Assembly (NCBI GenBank): GCA_002742935.1
Contig: PDON01000061.1
Coordinates: 1-64,000, forward strand
Length of the DNA stretch: 64,000 nucleotides
Origin: Candidatus Cloacimonadota bacterium
Lineage (GTDB): Bacteria; UBA4055
Direction of reading: 5' to 3'
Positions 19,801-29,116 of this stretch are shown piece after piece; positions within the stretch are counted from its first letter, which is position 1, and the number at the start of each line of letters is the position of its first letter. The notes beneath the pieces were generated by a model that worked only from the letters and a program-made list of their open reading frames with translations, was not told the DNA's origin and made no database searches. A program made the position numbers and the translations under genes.

Positions 19801-22800
19801 CCGAAGGAGGTGGTGTATATTGATCGGGGTTATCCTTATTATTTATCACCTTAGGCTCAATAAATTTTCTGCTCTTGCCCTCGGCTACCCACTCATTACC
19901 TACAAAATCAATATCTATAAATGTAATTTCAACACTATTGTTTTGACCTGTAGGTTCAAAATTTGAGAACCATAATCTTACATATTTAATCTCTGAAAGA
20001 TCCGGAGCCCCGTTTACTATTGTTGCTTCACTATTCTTATTAACATCAATAGGGATTCTGTACTTTACGAAACCGTTTGACTCACTTACAATAAACTCAC
20101 TTTCACCCTTTAATCTAATTTTGTACCTAAAGAAGTTTGATTCTTTATCCAATACTCCATTAAAGTTAAGATCCTCAGTGTCAAGTCTTCCGTTACCCTC
20201 AGTTTTATTCATCTGCCAATAATCAATATCAATATCACTTTTAGGATTACTCATAATATTATTGGATGTTGTAGGTCTGTCATCATAGGAGTGGTAGTAG
20301 TAAGTTTCAAAACCATTTAAATCTTCAGGATCAAGAGAGTTCATCTCCGTATCACTTGGATTTTTTATGTTGTAGTTGTGAACCATATCCAAACCAACAT
20401 CCTCTTTGTCTCTCTTATCCAAGAGACCGTTGTTGTATCCATCTTTAGTCTCTCCGTCCTCATTTGTGAGAAGATCTTCAGAGTTTATGATTCCGTTTGG
20501 GATAACATCTTCATTTATATCACCTAAATCTATATACATATCAACAGGTGATCCTGATTTTACAAGAAACTCAATATACTTCATTTCCGTAAGATCTTGA
20601 TAAGATCCCGGGATATACCTCATAACTCCACCCCAACTATCTTCAAGATCTATCTCTCTGTCCAAAGCTTCAGCTATACCACCCGGTTTAAAAACAAAAT
20701 TTAAACTATTAACCTTTTCAATAGCTTCTTTACCCTCAACATCATCATAAATATCCTGTTTTTCAAGTCTGTCATCTTCATTAGGGTTATACCAATAGAA
20801 GCCGGTTCCCTCCCTACTGTAAGAGGTAGCACCCGGCTGTAAAAAGTAGATAGGATCTATATTTTGCTCACCTATGTTTACAACATTATCGTTTAGATTA
20901 TACTTACCTTCAAGATATTGATCAGGGGTAGAACTTTTATGCCACAGATAGTAGCTCATACCCAAAGATCTTGTTCTGTCGGAACTCTCAAAATCGTCAA
21001 GATAGGCACTGCCTTTTGTATTGGGATTTGGAATAATTTGAGCAAACTCACCTTCAATTGAAAAGCTTGACTTTACCTCTGTTTCAATAAAAGGTAACTT
21101 ATCAATACCTGTAGTTAAAAAGGGTAGGTCATCAGAGTATCTTCCGTTAACATCCCATATAAAGTTTTCAAATGGCTCTTGACCTAAGTAAACCTTATCA
21201 TCTTTAGTTGTTCTTGAAAGATACATAGTTGTCAAACCAATGAAACTCTTTTCATTAAATCTGAACTCTGTTCTATTTCCCATTAGTACCTTTTTATCAA
21301 GTTGAAAGATTGAAGCACTTTCATAGGTTATATCAACATCTTTGTAAACCTCTGGCTGTAATATTGTAAGCTCTCCCGTTGTATAATCAATAATATAATC
21401 AATATCCCTTTTTAAAGTTTTTGCTCCGGATTTAACAGTCTCGGAACCTTCCAAAACATTAAACCCTAAACTGTGGGAACTGGATTTTGATCTAAACTTA
21501 AACTCAAGCTCCATCTTTGAAGTTTTATTATTTGAGGAGATATTTTCATAGATACCCGAATCAAAAAGGAGAGTGTCAACAGAAGGAGAATACTGCTTTC
21601 CAAGTGTGGTTTCATAATATTCAAGAGAATCCGGATAGAACGGTTTAAGAGCAGGAAATATAAAATGCCCTAAATCATTTCTTAAAAATATTGAACTTAC
21701 CTCTTTATCGTTACTATTCTGTTTTACAATATCGTACACATCTTGAAATTTATCACTTTTAGAGTTTCCATACTCCAAAATATTCATTTCAAAAGTTTCA
21801 AGATCTATGTCTGAACCGTCAAGAGAGTAAACATTTTTCCACTCAAGATCATGCCATCTATCGGTAACTTTAGAGTTATAACTACCTATGGTAATAACTT
21901 TAACAACTTGGAGAGAAGGAGTTGCATTACCAACAGGTATCTCCTGAGAGTTGCTTATATCTGTCATATCAAAAGCAACCGCAATCTTACTGCCCGATGA
22001 AAGGATAGTACTGGTTTTAAGCATAATATAACCTAGTTGAGAATCCAGAACATAATCACTCTCATCAACCTCTTTAAGGTTTTGAGGGCTTTCTACAATG
22101 GAAGGATCTTCAAAATCAGATCTGGTATCATAAACCTCACCCTTTATAATATTTCCCTTATAGGACATATTTGTAGTGAAAAGTCTAAAACTACCTTGAT
22201 CTATAGAGTAGTTTGATGCAGGCATCTGATTTATACCACCAATTTTTTTATCTTCAAAATGTGTGGCAGAATGCTCTCTAAAAACATTATCTAGGTAGAA
22301 GTAAAGATTCCTCTCAAAATCATAAGTATAGATCTTTTTTGTTCTGAGAGATTTTTGGTTTCCATTGATTTTAAGTTCATTCTTTTCACCCTTTTCCAAA
22401 GAGGCAACAAAGGTTGAATTTATTTTACCTATTTTAAGCTGTGTTTTAAGACCAAAAAGACCTTTATGATTACCTCCGTTACCGCTTACAAAGTTTGTTC
22501 CCGGAAGATTTAAAGAGATATTCCCGGCTTCAAGTTTTTGAACTATCTCATCACTATCTCCATCATAAATAATGCTTATTTGATTCTCAAAATCCATATT
22601 TTCGGTATCTTGTGCAATATTTACCGTTACTTTTTCACCAACCTTACCCTTAACACTTATATTCATCTCTGTATCGGGAGAGAAAGAAAAATCACTTGTT
22701 TCCGCATCATTTGAGTTGTTGTAACTTTTCTTACCTGTAAGGTTAAACTTCATATTACCTCTGAGCCTAAGACCAATCCTATTACCCCCAAAAATTCTAT

Positions 22801-23239
22801 GAAAATTTTTAGATTTTATCTTAATGGGTATATCTATTGAAATCTCTTCCGATCCCGAAGATTCAAACGCTTTACCAATTGAGGAACTAATCTTTTTATA
22901 CCACTGTTTCTTTCTACTGTATTCTAACCTCTTTTTTTTATAATCCTCTAAGGTTATAACCTCATCGGGATAGAACTCCTCTCCCATAAAATCTGATGAA
23001 ATAATCATGAAATTTCCACTACTGTCCAGTTTTGCCATCTCTTCATATCTTTTGGCAATATCCTCAACTCTGTAGAGCAGTGAATCCTTATTCACAATAC
23101 CAAAATAGTTTTTTGAGATAGAGGGGAAAGGGTTTATATAGTTCTCTCTAACATCTATAGTATAATCTATATTATTCAACATTTCGCCTTTAAGTGAAAC
23201 GAAGGTAAAAAGTATAAAAAGTAAAGGTATAAATTTCAT
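16868..23239 (-). CDS. sprA: SprA/Sov-family T9SS outer-membrane translocon protein
   Basis: 2123 aa with signal peptide; KGSAYLDDFESSDRTRSLGMSYYLWHKS; NEIWIDELKLVDVEKN; long beta-rich repeats ending in KYRFDKNLNGELTYSYS.. Confidence 0.9.
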   Translation of the reverse strand: MKFIPLLFILFTFVSLKGEMLNNIDYTIDVRENYINPFPSISKNYFGIVNKDSLLYRVEDIAKRYEEMAKLDSSGNFMIISSDFMGEEFYPDEVITLEDYKKKRLEYSRKKQWYKKISSSIGKAFESSGSEEISIDIPIKIKSKNFHRIFGGNRIGLRLRGNMKFNLTGKKSYNNSNDAETSDFSFSPDTEMNISVKGKVGEKVTVNIAQDTENMDFENQISIIYDGDSDEIVQKLEAGNISLNLPGTNFVSGNGGNHKGLFGLKTQLKIGKINSTFVASLEKGEKNELKINGNQKSLRTKKIYTYDFERNLYFYLDNVFREHSATHFEDKKIGGINQMPASNYSIDQGSFRLFTTNMSYKGNIIKGEVYDTRSDFEDPSIVESPQNLKEVDESDYVLDSQLGYIMLKTSTILSSGSKIAVAFDMTDISNSQEIPVGNATPSLQVVKVITIGSYNSKVTDRWHDLEWKNVYSLDGSDIDLETFEMNILEYGNSKSDKFQDVYDIVKQNSNDKEVSSIFLRNDLGHFIFPALKPFYPDSLEYYETTLGKQYSPSVDTLLFDSGIYENISSNNKTSKMELEFKFRSKSSSHSLGFNVLEGSETVKSGAKTLKRDIDYIIDYTTGELTILQPEVYKDVDITYESASIFQLDKKVLMGNRTEFRFNEKSFIGLTTMYLSRTTKDDKVYLGQEPFENFIWDVNGRYSDDLPFLTTGIDKLPFIETEVKSSFSIEGEFAQIIPNPNTKGSAYLDDFESSDRTRSLGMSYYLWHKSSTPDQYLEGKYNLNDNVVNIGEQNIDPIYFLQPGATSYSREGTGFYWYNPNEDDRLEKQDIYDDVEGKEAIEKVNSLNFVFKPGGIAEALDREIDLEDSWGGVMRYIPGSYQDLTEMKYIEFLVKSGSPVDMYIDLGDINEDVIPNGIINSEDLLTNEDGETKDGYNNGLLDKRDKEDVGLDMVHNYNIKNPSDTEMNSLDPEDLNGFETYYYHSYDDRPTTSNNIMSNPKSDIDIDYWQMNKTEGNGRLDTEDLNFNGVLDKESNFFRYKIRLKGESEFIVSESNGFVKYRIPIDVNKNSEATIVNGAPDLSEIKYVRLWFSNFEPTGQNNSVEITFIDIDFVGNEWVAEGKSRKFIEPKVINNKDNPDQYTPPPSVSLSKDDEGNVEKEQSLQISWNFDISEDPEQAFLRKEYKKGESFFLYKKLEMEIHGGDGVGNKPWPSPDESDLYFVYRFGRDSANYYEYSSELVEGWKNDFISNKMVIDLKDLPEIKLDTNRVDYTVKTGITTYHKYSETDSLKRSLAVLGEPSLSNIKYYEVGIVDSTFGTSVGTLNQNEIWIDELKLVDVEKNISTAKRISGTITFADLGSVSSSFKMVDSDFHDILKNRGSLNNNQNFSLNANIKLNKFFPDRWKLSMPIDYAYKSDKSTPKFIDNTDILTPEKNVHDSIITKTTVHSFNYRFSKDSKSENLISDYTIDRLVYKGGSDFTKSSTPVYSSIDKKSFSNSLSYNFDFPSKYISIPYMWWAKNIGFLKKYSKEKFKPIPSDFTASISTMQSISTSIRRNKKDKPTTNNSFIISRKLSTDYKPFSFLDFNYEIKLKSNMYLERVKLDTTVLAYDILDVSKDYIDILKLDFGELDNLRSDLKANTKFNLTKYLTNSFSYNSSYDWNAKLNSPGIGRSHKNDRTFNYRTTLKNKKIFSDLADFFHSDEPITNKSNDEKEREQKVEEKKERSRTGVGRNRNKKRNLKKSSKNKSDYKEDKSEFTTENFFKFLSKNLGNVTYNFGINRTNTTSKVATFDKAPWDYWFGLSSKPKGSEFNSSETTYGWSGQYNWKIGTTLKLMDNINLGNLSYSKSHDFSYSASRYSGAMKWTSFGLPMGLSTNENPGDNGKFGIAIPDYSLTIKGIEKLLKNTEDLFSSIEISHSKTGSQTEKWVGNNIDGYIFYTGEPNVKDRRVESKRWDLSFSPLVRLSLGFENGLMIKAGTSYGFTMEERYQYDKEKKKSIIKSGNRAFDYGFDLTASYSQEGGFNIPFNFWPFNGKRVENNIDYSLSYGLNFRDTYELSQEKKLYLNSSIKESITSTLSPKIKYRFDKNLNGELTYSYSSTTNKGSSIIETSNHELRLSMIYKFTGR

Positions 23240-24910
23240 CTATAGTTCCCTATTGATTTTCCTGATAATTTTATTTATCTCTGTTTTATATATTGAATTA
23301 CTAAATTTTTCCATAAATATTGAGCTAAAACTTAAAATTTGATCTTTTCTCTCTTCCCTCTCCAGAACCTTGATATATCTGTATAGGAGATCTTCATATT
23401 TACCCTCTTTATCACTCTTAACTGCCTCTTTCAAAATATCTCCCCCTCTATCATATTGAGCTCTTTCTATGAAAAAATTGTACTTTAAAAAGTTGAGGGT
23501 TTGAGGATTTGTTATAGAGAGACTGTTAAAAATATCATCAAAATCTATATTTATTAACATTGATAAAAGATACTTAAGAGACCCATCTCTATCCGTTTCT
23601 AAGCTTTTACCCAAAAGGTTAATAGATTCTATAAGATTATTATCGTAGAGACCATACACATTTCTTCCTTTAATCTTTTTTAGACTCTCTTCCAAATTTT
23701 TAGAACCAAATTTTCTATAATTAAATAAAAGATTGAGAAGTTTAAGCTCACCAAAGTGTTTTCTATTCCTAATAAAATTCCTGTCTCTTCTAAGATTACT
23801 CAGCTTTTGGTAGAAAAACCTTTCCTTCTCCTTTCCCTCAATATATTTCAGAAAATCAAGCTTAAGATCTATAAGCTTTAACTCTAAATCAATGTTTAAT
23901 ATATTGGGGTTCTCATTTATAAGATTTTCGGTTCTCTTAAACTCTCCCCTTTTAAACAGAAGTTTTACAAGATTCAATAAAACATTATTTTCAGGATAGG
24001 TTTTGTACAATTTTTCCAACTCTTCAAGGAGATCTGTATGATAGTAAATAGTTGATATATCTTTAACTATTTCACTATCCCTTTCACTTATACGATTATA
24101 AAAGTTAAGGGCTATTGAATATTCCTTATCATTAATAAGCTTCTTTCCAAAACCTTTAATGAGCTTGACGCTACTTTCCTTATTAAGGAAACTTAAACTA
24201 TTCTCATAATCTTTCATGTTGTAATAGAGAGAGGAGATTATGAAATCTATATCTTTACTCCTATCTTTTTTTATCTCTTCCAAAAATAGATCCTTTTCAC
24301 CTATTGTCATAGACTCAAAAAATGGTAAAATTTTTGAAACTATATTTTGAAGAGAATCAGAATCAATTAAATATTTAACCTCTCCTGCAGATTTTATTAA
24401 TTCGAACTGCTTTGAGTATATATCAAAAAGTTTAGGGGAATAACTTTTTCTGTAATCTGAAGATAAAATAAGTTTTTCAGCTCTCTCAAACTGATTTGAA
24501 TTGATGAAAATAGTTGAAAGAATGTGTAGTTTATCTCTATCACTTAAATTTAGAGAATCAATTTTATCCACAACCCTTTCACCTCCAAGACCTCTATTTG
24601 TTTGAAAGTAAAATTGAGCCTGAATAGCTTTAAGTTTTAGAGGGAATGATTCTTTTGTATATATTGAATCTGTGGAAAACGGACTATCTTTTAGTAGTTT
24701 ATTCAAAAGAGATTCAGCCTCCAAAATTTCTGTTTCTCTGTTTGATGTTTTCACAAACCCCTCAAGAGCCGTAATATTTTTCCTGTCTATTTGGAGAACA
24801 TTCTTATAATAGCTTCTTGCAGAGGCAAGAGAGCCGTTTTTTTCAGATCTTTTGGCATAGCCCAAGTATCTTTCAATCCTAGTATCTTTGGGAAAGATTA
24901 GAGAGATCAT
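23240..24910 (-). CDS. TPR-like repeat protein
   Basis: ARSYYKNVLQIDRKNITALEGFVK and further TPR-like helical repeats; abuts sprA. Confidence 0.7.
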   Translation of the reverse strand: MISLIFPKDTRIERYLGYAKRSEKNGSLASARSYYKNVLQIDRKNITALEGFVKTSNRETEILEAESLLNKLLKDSPFSTDSIYTKESFPLKLKAIQAQFYFQTNRGLGGERVVDKIDSLNLSDRDKLHILSTIFINSNQFERAEKLILSSDYRKSYSPKLFDIYSKQFELIKSAGEVKYLIDSDSLQNIVSKILPFFESMTIGEKDLFLEEIKKDRSKDIDFIISSLYYNMKDYENSLSFLNKESSVKLIKGFGKKLINDKEYSIALNFYNRISERDSEIVKDISTIYYHTDLLEELEKLYKTYPENNVLLNLVKLLFKRGEFKRTENLINENPNILNIDLELKLIDLKLDFLKYIEGKEKERFFYQKLSNLRRDRNFIRNRKHFGELKLLNLLFNYRKFGSKNLEESLKKIKGRNVYGLYDNNLIESINLLGKSLETDRDGSLKYLLSMLINIDFDDIFNSLSITNPQTLNFLKYNFFIERAQYDRGGDILKEAVKSDKEGKYEDLLYRYIKVLEREERKDQILSFSSIFMEKFSNSIYKTEINKIIRKINREL

Positions 24911-24933
24911 TATAAGTATGAACAGAATTTTAA

Positions 24934-26052
24934 TCAGTTAAACATCTCCTCTAGTGTAACATACTCTATGTAGGAGTACTTATATTTTACAAGGTTTAAT
25001 AGGGTTTCATAGCTCTCTTTTTTTGAGTGTCCGATTAAAATAACATCCTCTCCCCTTTCAGCTCTTCTAATACCCATTTCAAAACTTTTTATAATATCCT
25101 CTTCCCTGTTTGAGTTGTCTATAAATATATCTCTCCTCTTTTCAGGGATTTTATTCCTCTTACAAACCTCTCTACAGATAGAGGTGCTTGCAGTGTAACT
25201 ATCAAGAAAGTATTTATTGTACTTTTTATAGACTTTAAAAAATCTATCCATTGTATCATACTCAGAGGTTGATTTTGATCCCATATGATTGTTTAAACCG
25301 GAAGCTCCCGGAATTTCTAGAAAAGCTCTTTCCAACATATACTCAATGGTTGAAATTGAGGTTGTATCGGTTAGTTTAATCAACTCTTTTTCTATAGATC
25401 CAAGCTTAGGCTCCATGGGAAAATGTATTATATAATCTTTTTTTAACTTTTTAGCTTTCAAAGCTATCCTTTTTGAGAAAGAGTGACCGGGTATAATTGA
25501 TAATGTTATTGGTACAGGAAAGTTCAGGAAACCTTGTACATGCTTAGCTCTCCATTGATACCCAAAATCATCTATCACAATGGCAACTCTGGCTTCAAGA
25601 TGAAGCTTCTCTTTTATATTCCTGTCTACAGATATATTTATAGATCTGTTATTTCTATATTTAAAACTTATGGTTACACTATTCTTTCTATTCTCTTCAA
25701 CACTGTATTCCTTAACTTTAAGCTTCCTTAGAATATTTGTTACAAACTTATTATACCTTTCCAGAGTATTGTTTGAAGGAAGTCTAAGAGAGATTGATAC
25801 CTTTCCCTTATCAGTGGTTCTTTTATACCATTTTTGGGATACTCCGGAAGTTAGAATAAGGGAGTCCAGAGGATCAGAGTAAACAATTTTCTCCTCTTTT
25901 GGGGAATTAGTATCATTGTAAATCCCCGTGTACACTATCTCTTTTCTCTTTTCCGGAAGAGTAAAAAGTACGGTATTTATAACCATAATAAGTACAATTA
26001 TTAAAAAACTACTGCTCTTTATTGTAGATCCTCCCAAAAGTTTATTTTCCAA
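24934..26052 (-). CDS. Divergent polysaccharide deacetylase family protein
   Basis: RVAIVIDDFGYQ..PVPITLSIIPGHSFSKRIALKAKKLKKDYIIHFPMEP..GLNNHMGSKSTSE..FLDSYT..IGHSK. Confidence 0.85.
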   Translation of the reverse strand: MENKLLGGSTIKSSSFLIIVLIMVINTVLFTLPEKRKEIVYTGIYNDTNSPKEEKIVYSDPLDSLILTSGVSQKWYKRTTDKGKVSISLRLPSNNTLERYNKFVTNILRKLKVKEYSVEENRKNSVTISFKYRNNRSINISVDRNIKEKLHLEARVAIVIDDFGYQWRAKHVQGFLNFPVPITLSIIPGHSFSKRIALKAKKLKKDYIIHFPMEPKLGSIEKELIKLTDTTSISTIEYMLERAFLEIPGASGLNNHMGSKSTSEYDTMDRFFKVYKKYNKYFLDSYTASTSICREVCKRNKIPEKRRDIFIDNSNREEDIIKSFEMGIRRAERGEDVILIGHSKKESYETLLNLVKYKYSYIEYVTLEEMFN

Positions 26053-26510
26053 ACATATTTATCCTTTTCCAGCCTTCTCACAAATTTGAACTTACCATGA
26101 CCAAAAAAGTTAGTAAGCTCTGTGCCAAGATAAAGGTTAAGATTAAAGGAAAGTATGAGAGATGTATCAAGAATAGATTCGCTTGGCTCTTCAAAGCTAC
26201 TATTAAAAGTAAGCTCCAGTTGATCAAAGCTTCTAAACATTCTCTTGGTTATTCTCAAATCCTCATCTTTATTCCAACTTTCATACACACCATTATTATT
26301 AAACTTAAATATAAAGCTACTGTCTAAAAGTGTTTCATAGAGAAAAGAATCTTTAAAACTGTAACTGTAAGCAAAGTTGTTTATTAAACCGTTTATGGTA
26401 GTATTGGACTCGGTAGAGATATAATCTTCAAGATCCTTATAATCCGGCGAAAATGGATTACAACTTACTATAGTAATAAGCACTGTTATGAATATAAAGA
26501 ATCTGACCAT
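26019..26510 (-). CDS. Putative lipoprotein
   Basis: MVRFFIFITVLITIVSCNPFSP lipobox; ATG 26510; overlaps the deacetylase gene start. Confidence 0.6.
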   Translation of the reverse strand: MVRFFIFITVLITIVSCNPFSPDYKDLEDYISTESNTTINGLINNFAYSYSFKDSFLYETLLDSSFIFKFNNNGVYESWNKDEDLRITKRMFRSFDQLELTFNSSFEEPSESILDTSLILSFNLNLYLGTELTNFFGHGKFKFVRRLEKDKYVWKINFWEDLQ

Positions 26511-26919
26511 ATCTGTTTCCCACACCCAATTAAGAAGTATCAATTCATATTATACTCTTAATTTAGTTAAAAGTTTAAAGAAATACTGACTGTATATGAA
26601 CTTCCCGCTACACTTTAACCAAACAATCATAATCACTCTAACTTTTACAACCAGCTTAAAAATAAGGGGTAGAATATTTTTATAGATTTTAAAACTACTC
26701 CCCTTCAACTAATTAATCTTTATAATATAATTAAAAATTGGGATAAGAATATATTAAAAAAACGGATAAAATATAAGAAATTTAATGAGATAATTGTTAT
26801 AATGCATTATCTTGTTTTGTTGCTGTATTGGAGGAGGTCTTTTTTTATTAAAAATATGACCTATTGATTAGAAATTTAATTATTTAAAAGACAAAACAAT
26901 TTATACAGGAGTAGATTTT

Positions 26920-27585
26920 ATGAAAAGAAGTGATCTGTTTTTTACAATATTCATAATAGTGGTGTTTGCACCATTTTTTATATACGATGATCTTTACAAC
27001 GGATATATTAAATTCAACAGTGAACACAGCTATATAATGAGTTATATAAAGTTTGCTTTTTTAGCAACATTAGGGGAAGTGATCACTCTAAGAATGACCC
27101 AAAAGGTTTATAACAAAAAAGGTTTTGGTATTTTACCTAGAGCAATTGTTTGGGGATTTTTAGGAATTTTGATTAAAGTTGCTTTTGTAATCTTTGCAAC
27201 CGGAACACCAAATCTAATAAGTTCTTTAGGATTTAATCAATACCCCGATATTGTAAAAGCCTTCACTATAAGTGTTACCATGAATATATTCTTTGCTCCT
27301 GTAATGATGACTTTACATAAAATTACAGATATCCACATTATAAACAATGGAGGAACTATAAAGGGGTTATTTAGACCTATAGAGTTCGCAAAAATCTTTC
27401 CTACTATAAATTGGGAGATTATGTGGGGTTTTGTATTTAAAAAGACAATCCCACTCTTCTGGATTCCGGCTCATACCATTACATTTATGTTACCAAAAGA
27501 TTTCCAAATTCTCTTTGCTGCTCTTTTGGGTATAGCGTTAGGAGTAATCTTGGCATTTGCATCAAAAAAATCTGAAAAAAAATAG
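26920..27585 (+). CDS. Conserved integral membrane protein, unknown function
   Basis: Several hydrophobic segments; good RBS; co-directional with the ThyX-like gene 9 bp downstream. Confidence 0.75.
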   Translation: MKRSDLFFTIFIIVVFAPFFIYDDLYNGYIKFNSEHSYIMSYIKFAFLATLGEVITLRMTQKVYNKKGFGILPRAIVWGFLGILIKVAFVIFATGTPNLISSLGFNQYPDIVKAFTISVTMNIFFAPVMMTLHKITDIHIINNGGTIKGLFRPIEFAKIFPTINWEIMWGFVFKKTIPLFWIPAHTITFMLPKDFQILFAALLGIALGVILAFASKKSEKK

Positions 27586-27593
27586 AGGTTTAT

Positions 27594-29018
27594 ATGAAAG
27601 TATTACTTGCAGGATACAATATTGATTCAGAAACTATTGAAGAGTTGAAAAATAGCAGTAACTACAATAAGGAGAATCTAACTCCTGAAACACTTTCTGC
27701 CGCTTATGCAAGAATAAGTAGAGATCCTAGAGATATAAATATTTTAAGAAAAGAATCTAGAGAAGAGGTTGAGAAAAGTAGAAAATCAAACTCAACTATT
27801 ATATTCGGGCTTGGTCACTCATCTGTTGCAGAACACGCTTTTTTAAACTTTGATATTATAGGACTTTCAAGATTAGCCGTTGAGGAGGTTCAAAAGTTTA
27901 GATTAGCTTCCTTTACCGAAAAGAGTCAAAGATATATAACTCTGGAGGATGATTATTTAATCCCAAATGGATTTTCAGGAGAGGATTTAGAGCTATTTAA
28001 TGAAACAATAAAAGTTCAAAACAGTGCTTACCACAAGCTTTATGATTCATTAAAAGATTATCTATTTAATAAATACTCGGAAAAAGTAAGTAAGAAAAAG
28101 GGTAAAATAATTGTTGACGGTTGGGCAAAAGAGGATGCTAGGTACGTTGTTTCTCTGGCAACTCTTTCACAATTTGGAATGAGTGTTAATGCTAGAAGTT
28201 TAGAAAATATGCTAAGAAGATTTTCTGCTTCAAAACTTCAAGAGGTACAAGATTTAGGAAAAGCAATATTTGAAAAGGTTAACGGTTTTGCCCCATCTAT
28301 TATAAAATATATAGAGAAAACAGAATATGATAGTAAGAGAGTAGAAAATCTTAGATTACTTGTAAACTCTATACCTAAGAGTAGTAAATCAAGTGATGAA
28401 GTGAAACTTGTCTCCTATGATAAAGATATAGATAACAAGGTTTTAGCATCTATATTGTACGAATATGGATTTGACGATTATGATCAGGCTTATAGTTATG
28501 TACTCTCTCTCTCTCTGGTAGAGAAGATGAAACTTGTAACAAATAGTCAGCAGTTTAGAAAATCTTACAATTCTGTTTGCAGGGGATATGAGTATGGTGA
28601 TTTTACTTTTGAACTCCTTTTGACAGCCACAAACTACGCCCAATTTAAAAGGCACAGGTTATCTTCTCAAGTAACGGGAGATTATGATATAGATTATGGC
28701 GTAAAAATGCCCCACACTATTGAGGAAGCGGGATTGAAAGATATTTTCAATCAAGTAATACAAAAAACAGATGAAACATATAGAAAACTTAAAAAATCAT
28801 CTCCTTCTCTGGCAGACTATATCCTAACAAATGCTCACAGAAGAAAGGTTCTGGTTAAAATGAATCTTAGAGAACTCTACCATTTTGTAAGTTTAAGATC
28901 TGATGAGCATGCACAATGGGATATTAGAGAAATATCAGATATGTTGAAAAATATTGTAAGAGATAAAGCTCCTGTAGTTTCACAATTTCTATTAGGGAAG
29001 GATAGCTTTTTACTTTAA
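27594..29018 (+). CDS. thyX: FAD-dependent thymidylate synthase-like, tandem ThyX domains
   Basis: Domain 1: GLGHSSVAEHAFLNFDI..KFRLASFTEKSQRYI; domain 2: AQFKRHRLSSQVTGDYD..NLRELYHFVSLRSDEHAQWDIREI. Confidence 0.85.
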   Translation: MKVLLAGYNIDSETIEELKNSSNYNKENLTPETLSAAYARISRDPRDINILRKESREEVEKSRKSNSTIIFGLGHSSVAEHAFLNFDIIGLSRLAVEEVQKFRLASFTEKSQRYITLEDDYLIPNGFSGEDLELFNETIKVQNSAYHKLYDSLKDYLFNKYSEKVSKKKGKIIVDGWAKEDARYVVSLATLSQFGMSVNARSLENMLRRFSASKLQEVQDLGKAIFEKVNGFAPSIIKYIEKTEYDSKRVENLRLLVNSIPKSSKSSDEVKLVSYDKDIDNKVLASILYEYGFDDYDQAYSYVLSLSLVEKMKLVTNSQQFRKSYNSVCRGYEYGDFTFELLLTATNYAQFKRHRLSSQVTGDYDIDYGVKMPHTIEEAGLKDIFNQVIQKTDETYRKLKKSSPSLADYILTNAHRRKVLVKMNLRELYHFVSLRSDEHAQWDIREISDMLKNIVRDKAPVVSQFLLGKDSFLL

Positions 29019-29037
29019 AATTTAATAGAAATCTTTA

Positions 29038-29060
29038 GGGGTAGGATAAATTTCTACCCC
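29038..29060. terminator. Hairpin GGGGTAG-gataaattt-CTACCCC
   Basis: Perfect 7-bp stem between convergent thyX-like and mltA-like genes. Confidence 0.55.
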
Positions 29061-29116
29061 CAAACTATCTATCAACTTTTCGTAACAAATCCTAAATATA
29101 AAAAACATTGAGAAGA

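Noticed and set aside
19531-19854. 107-aa plus-strand ORF (also 18537-18785, 20406-20600)
   Set aside because: Antisense to sprA.
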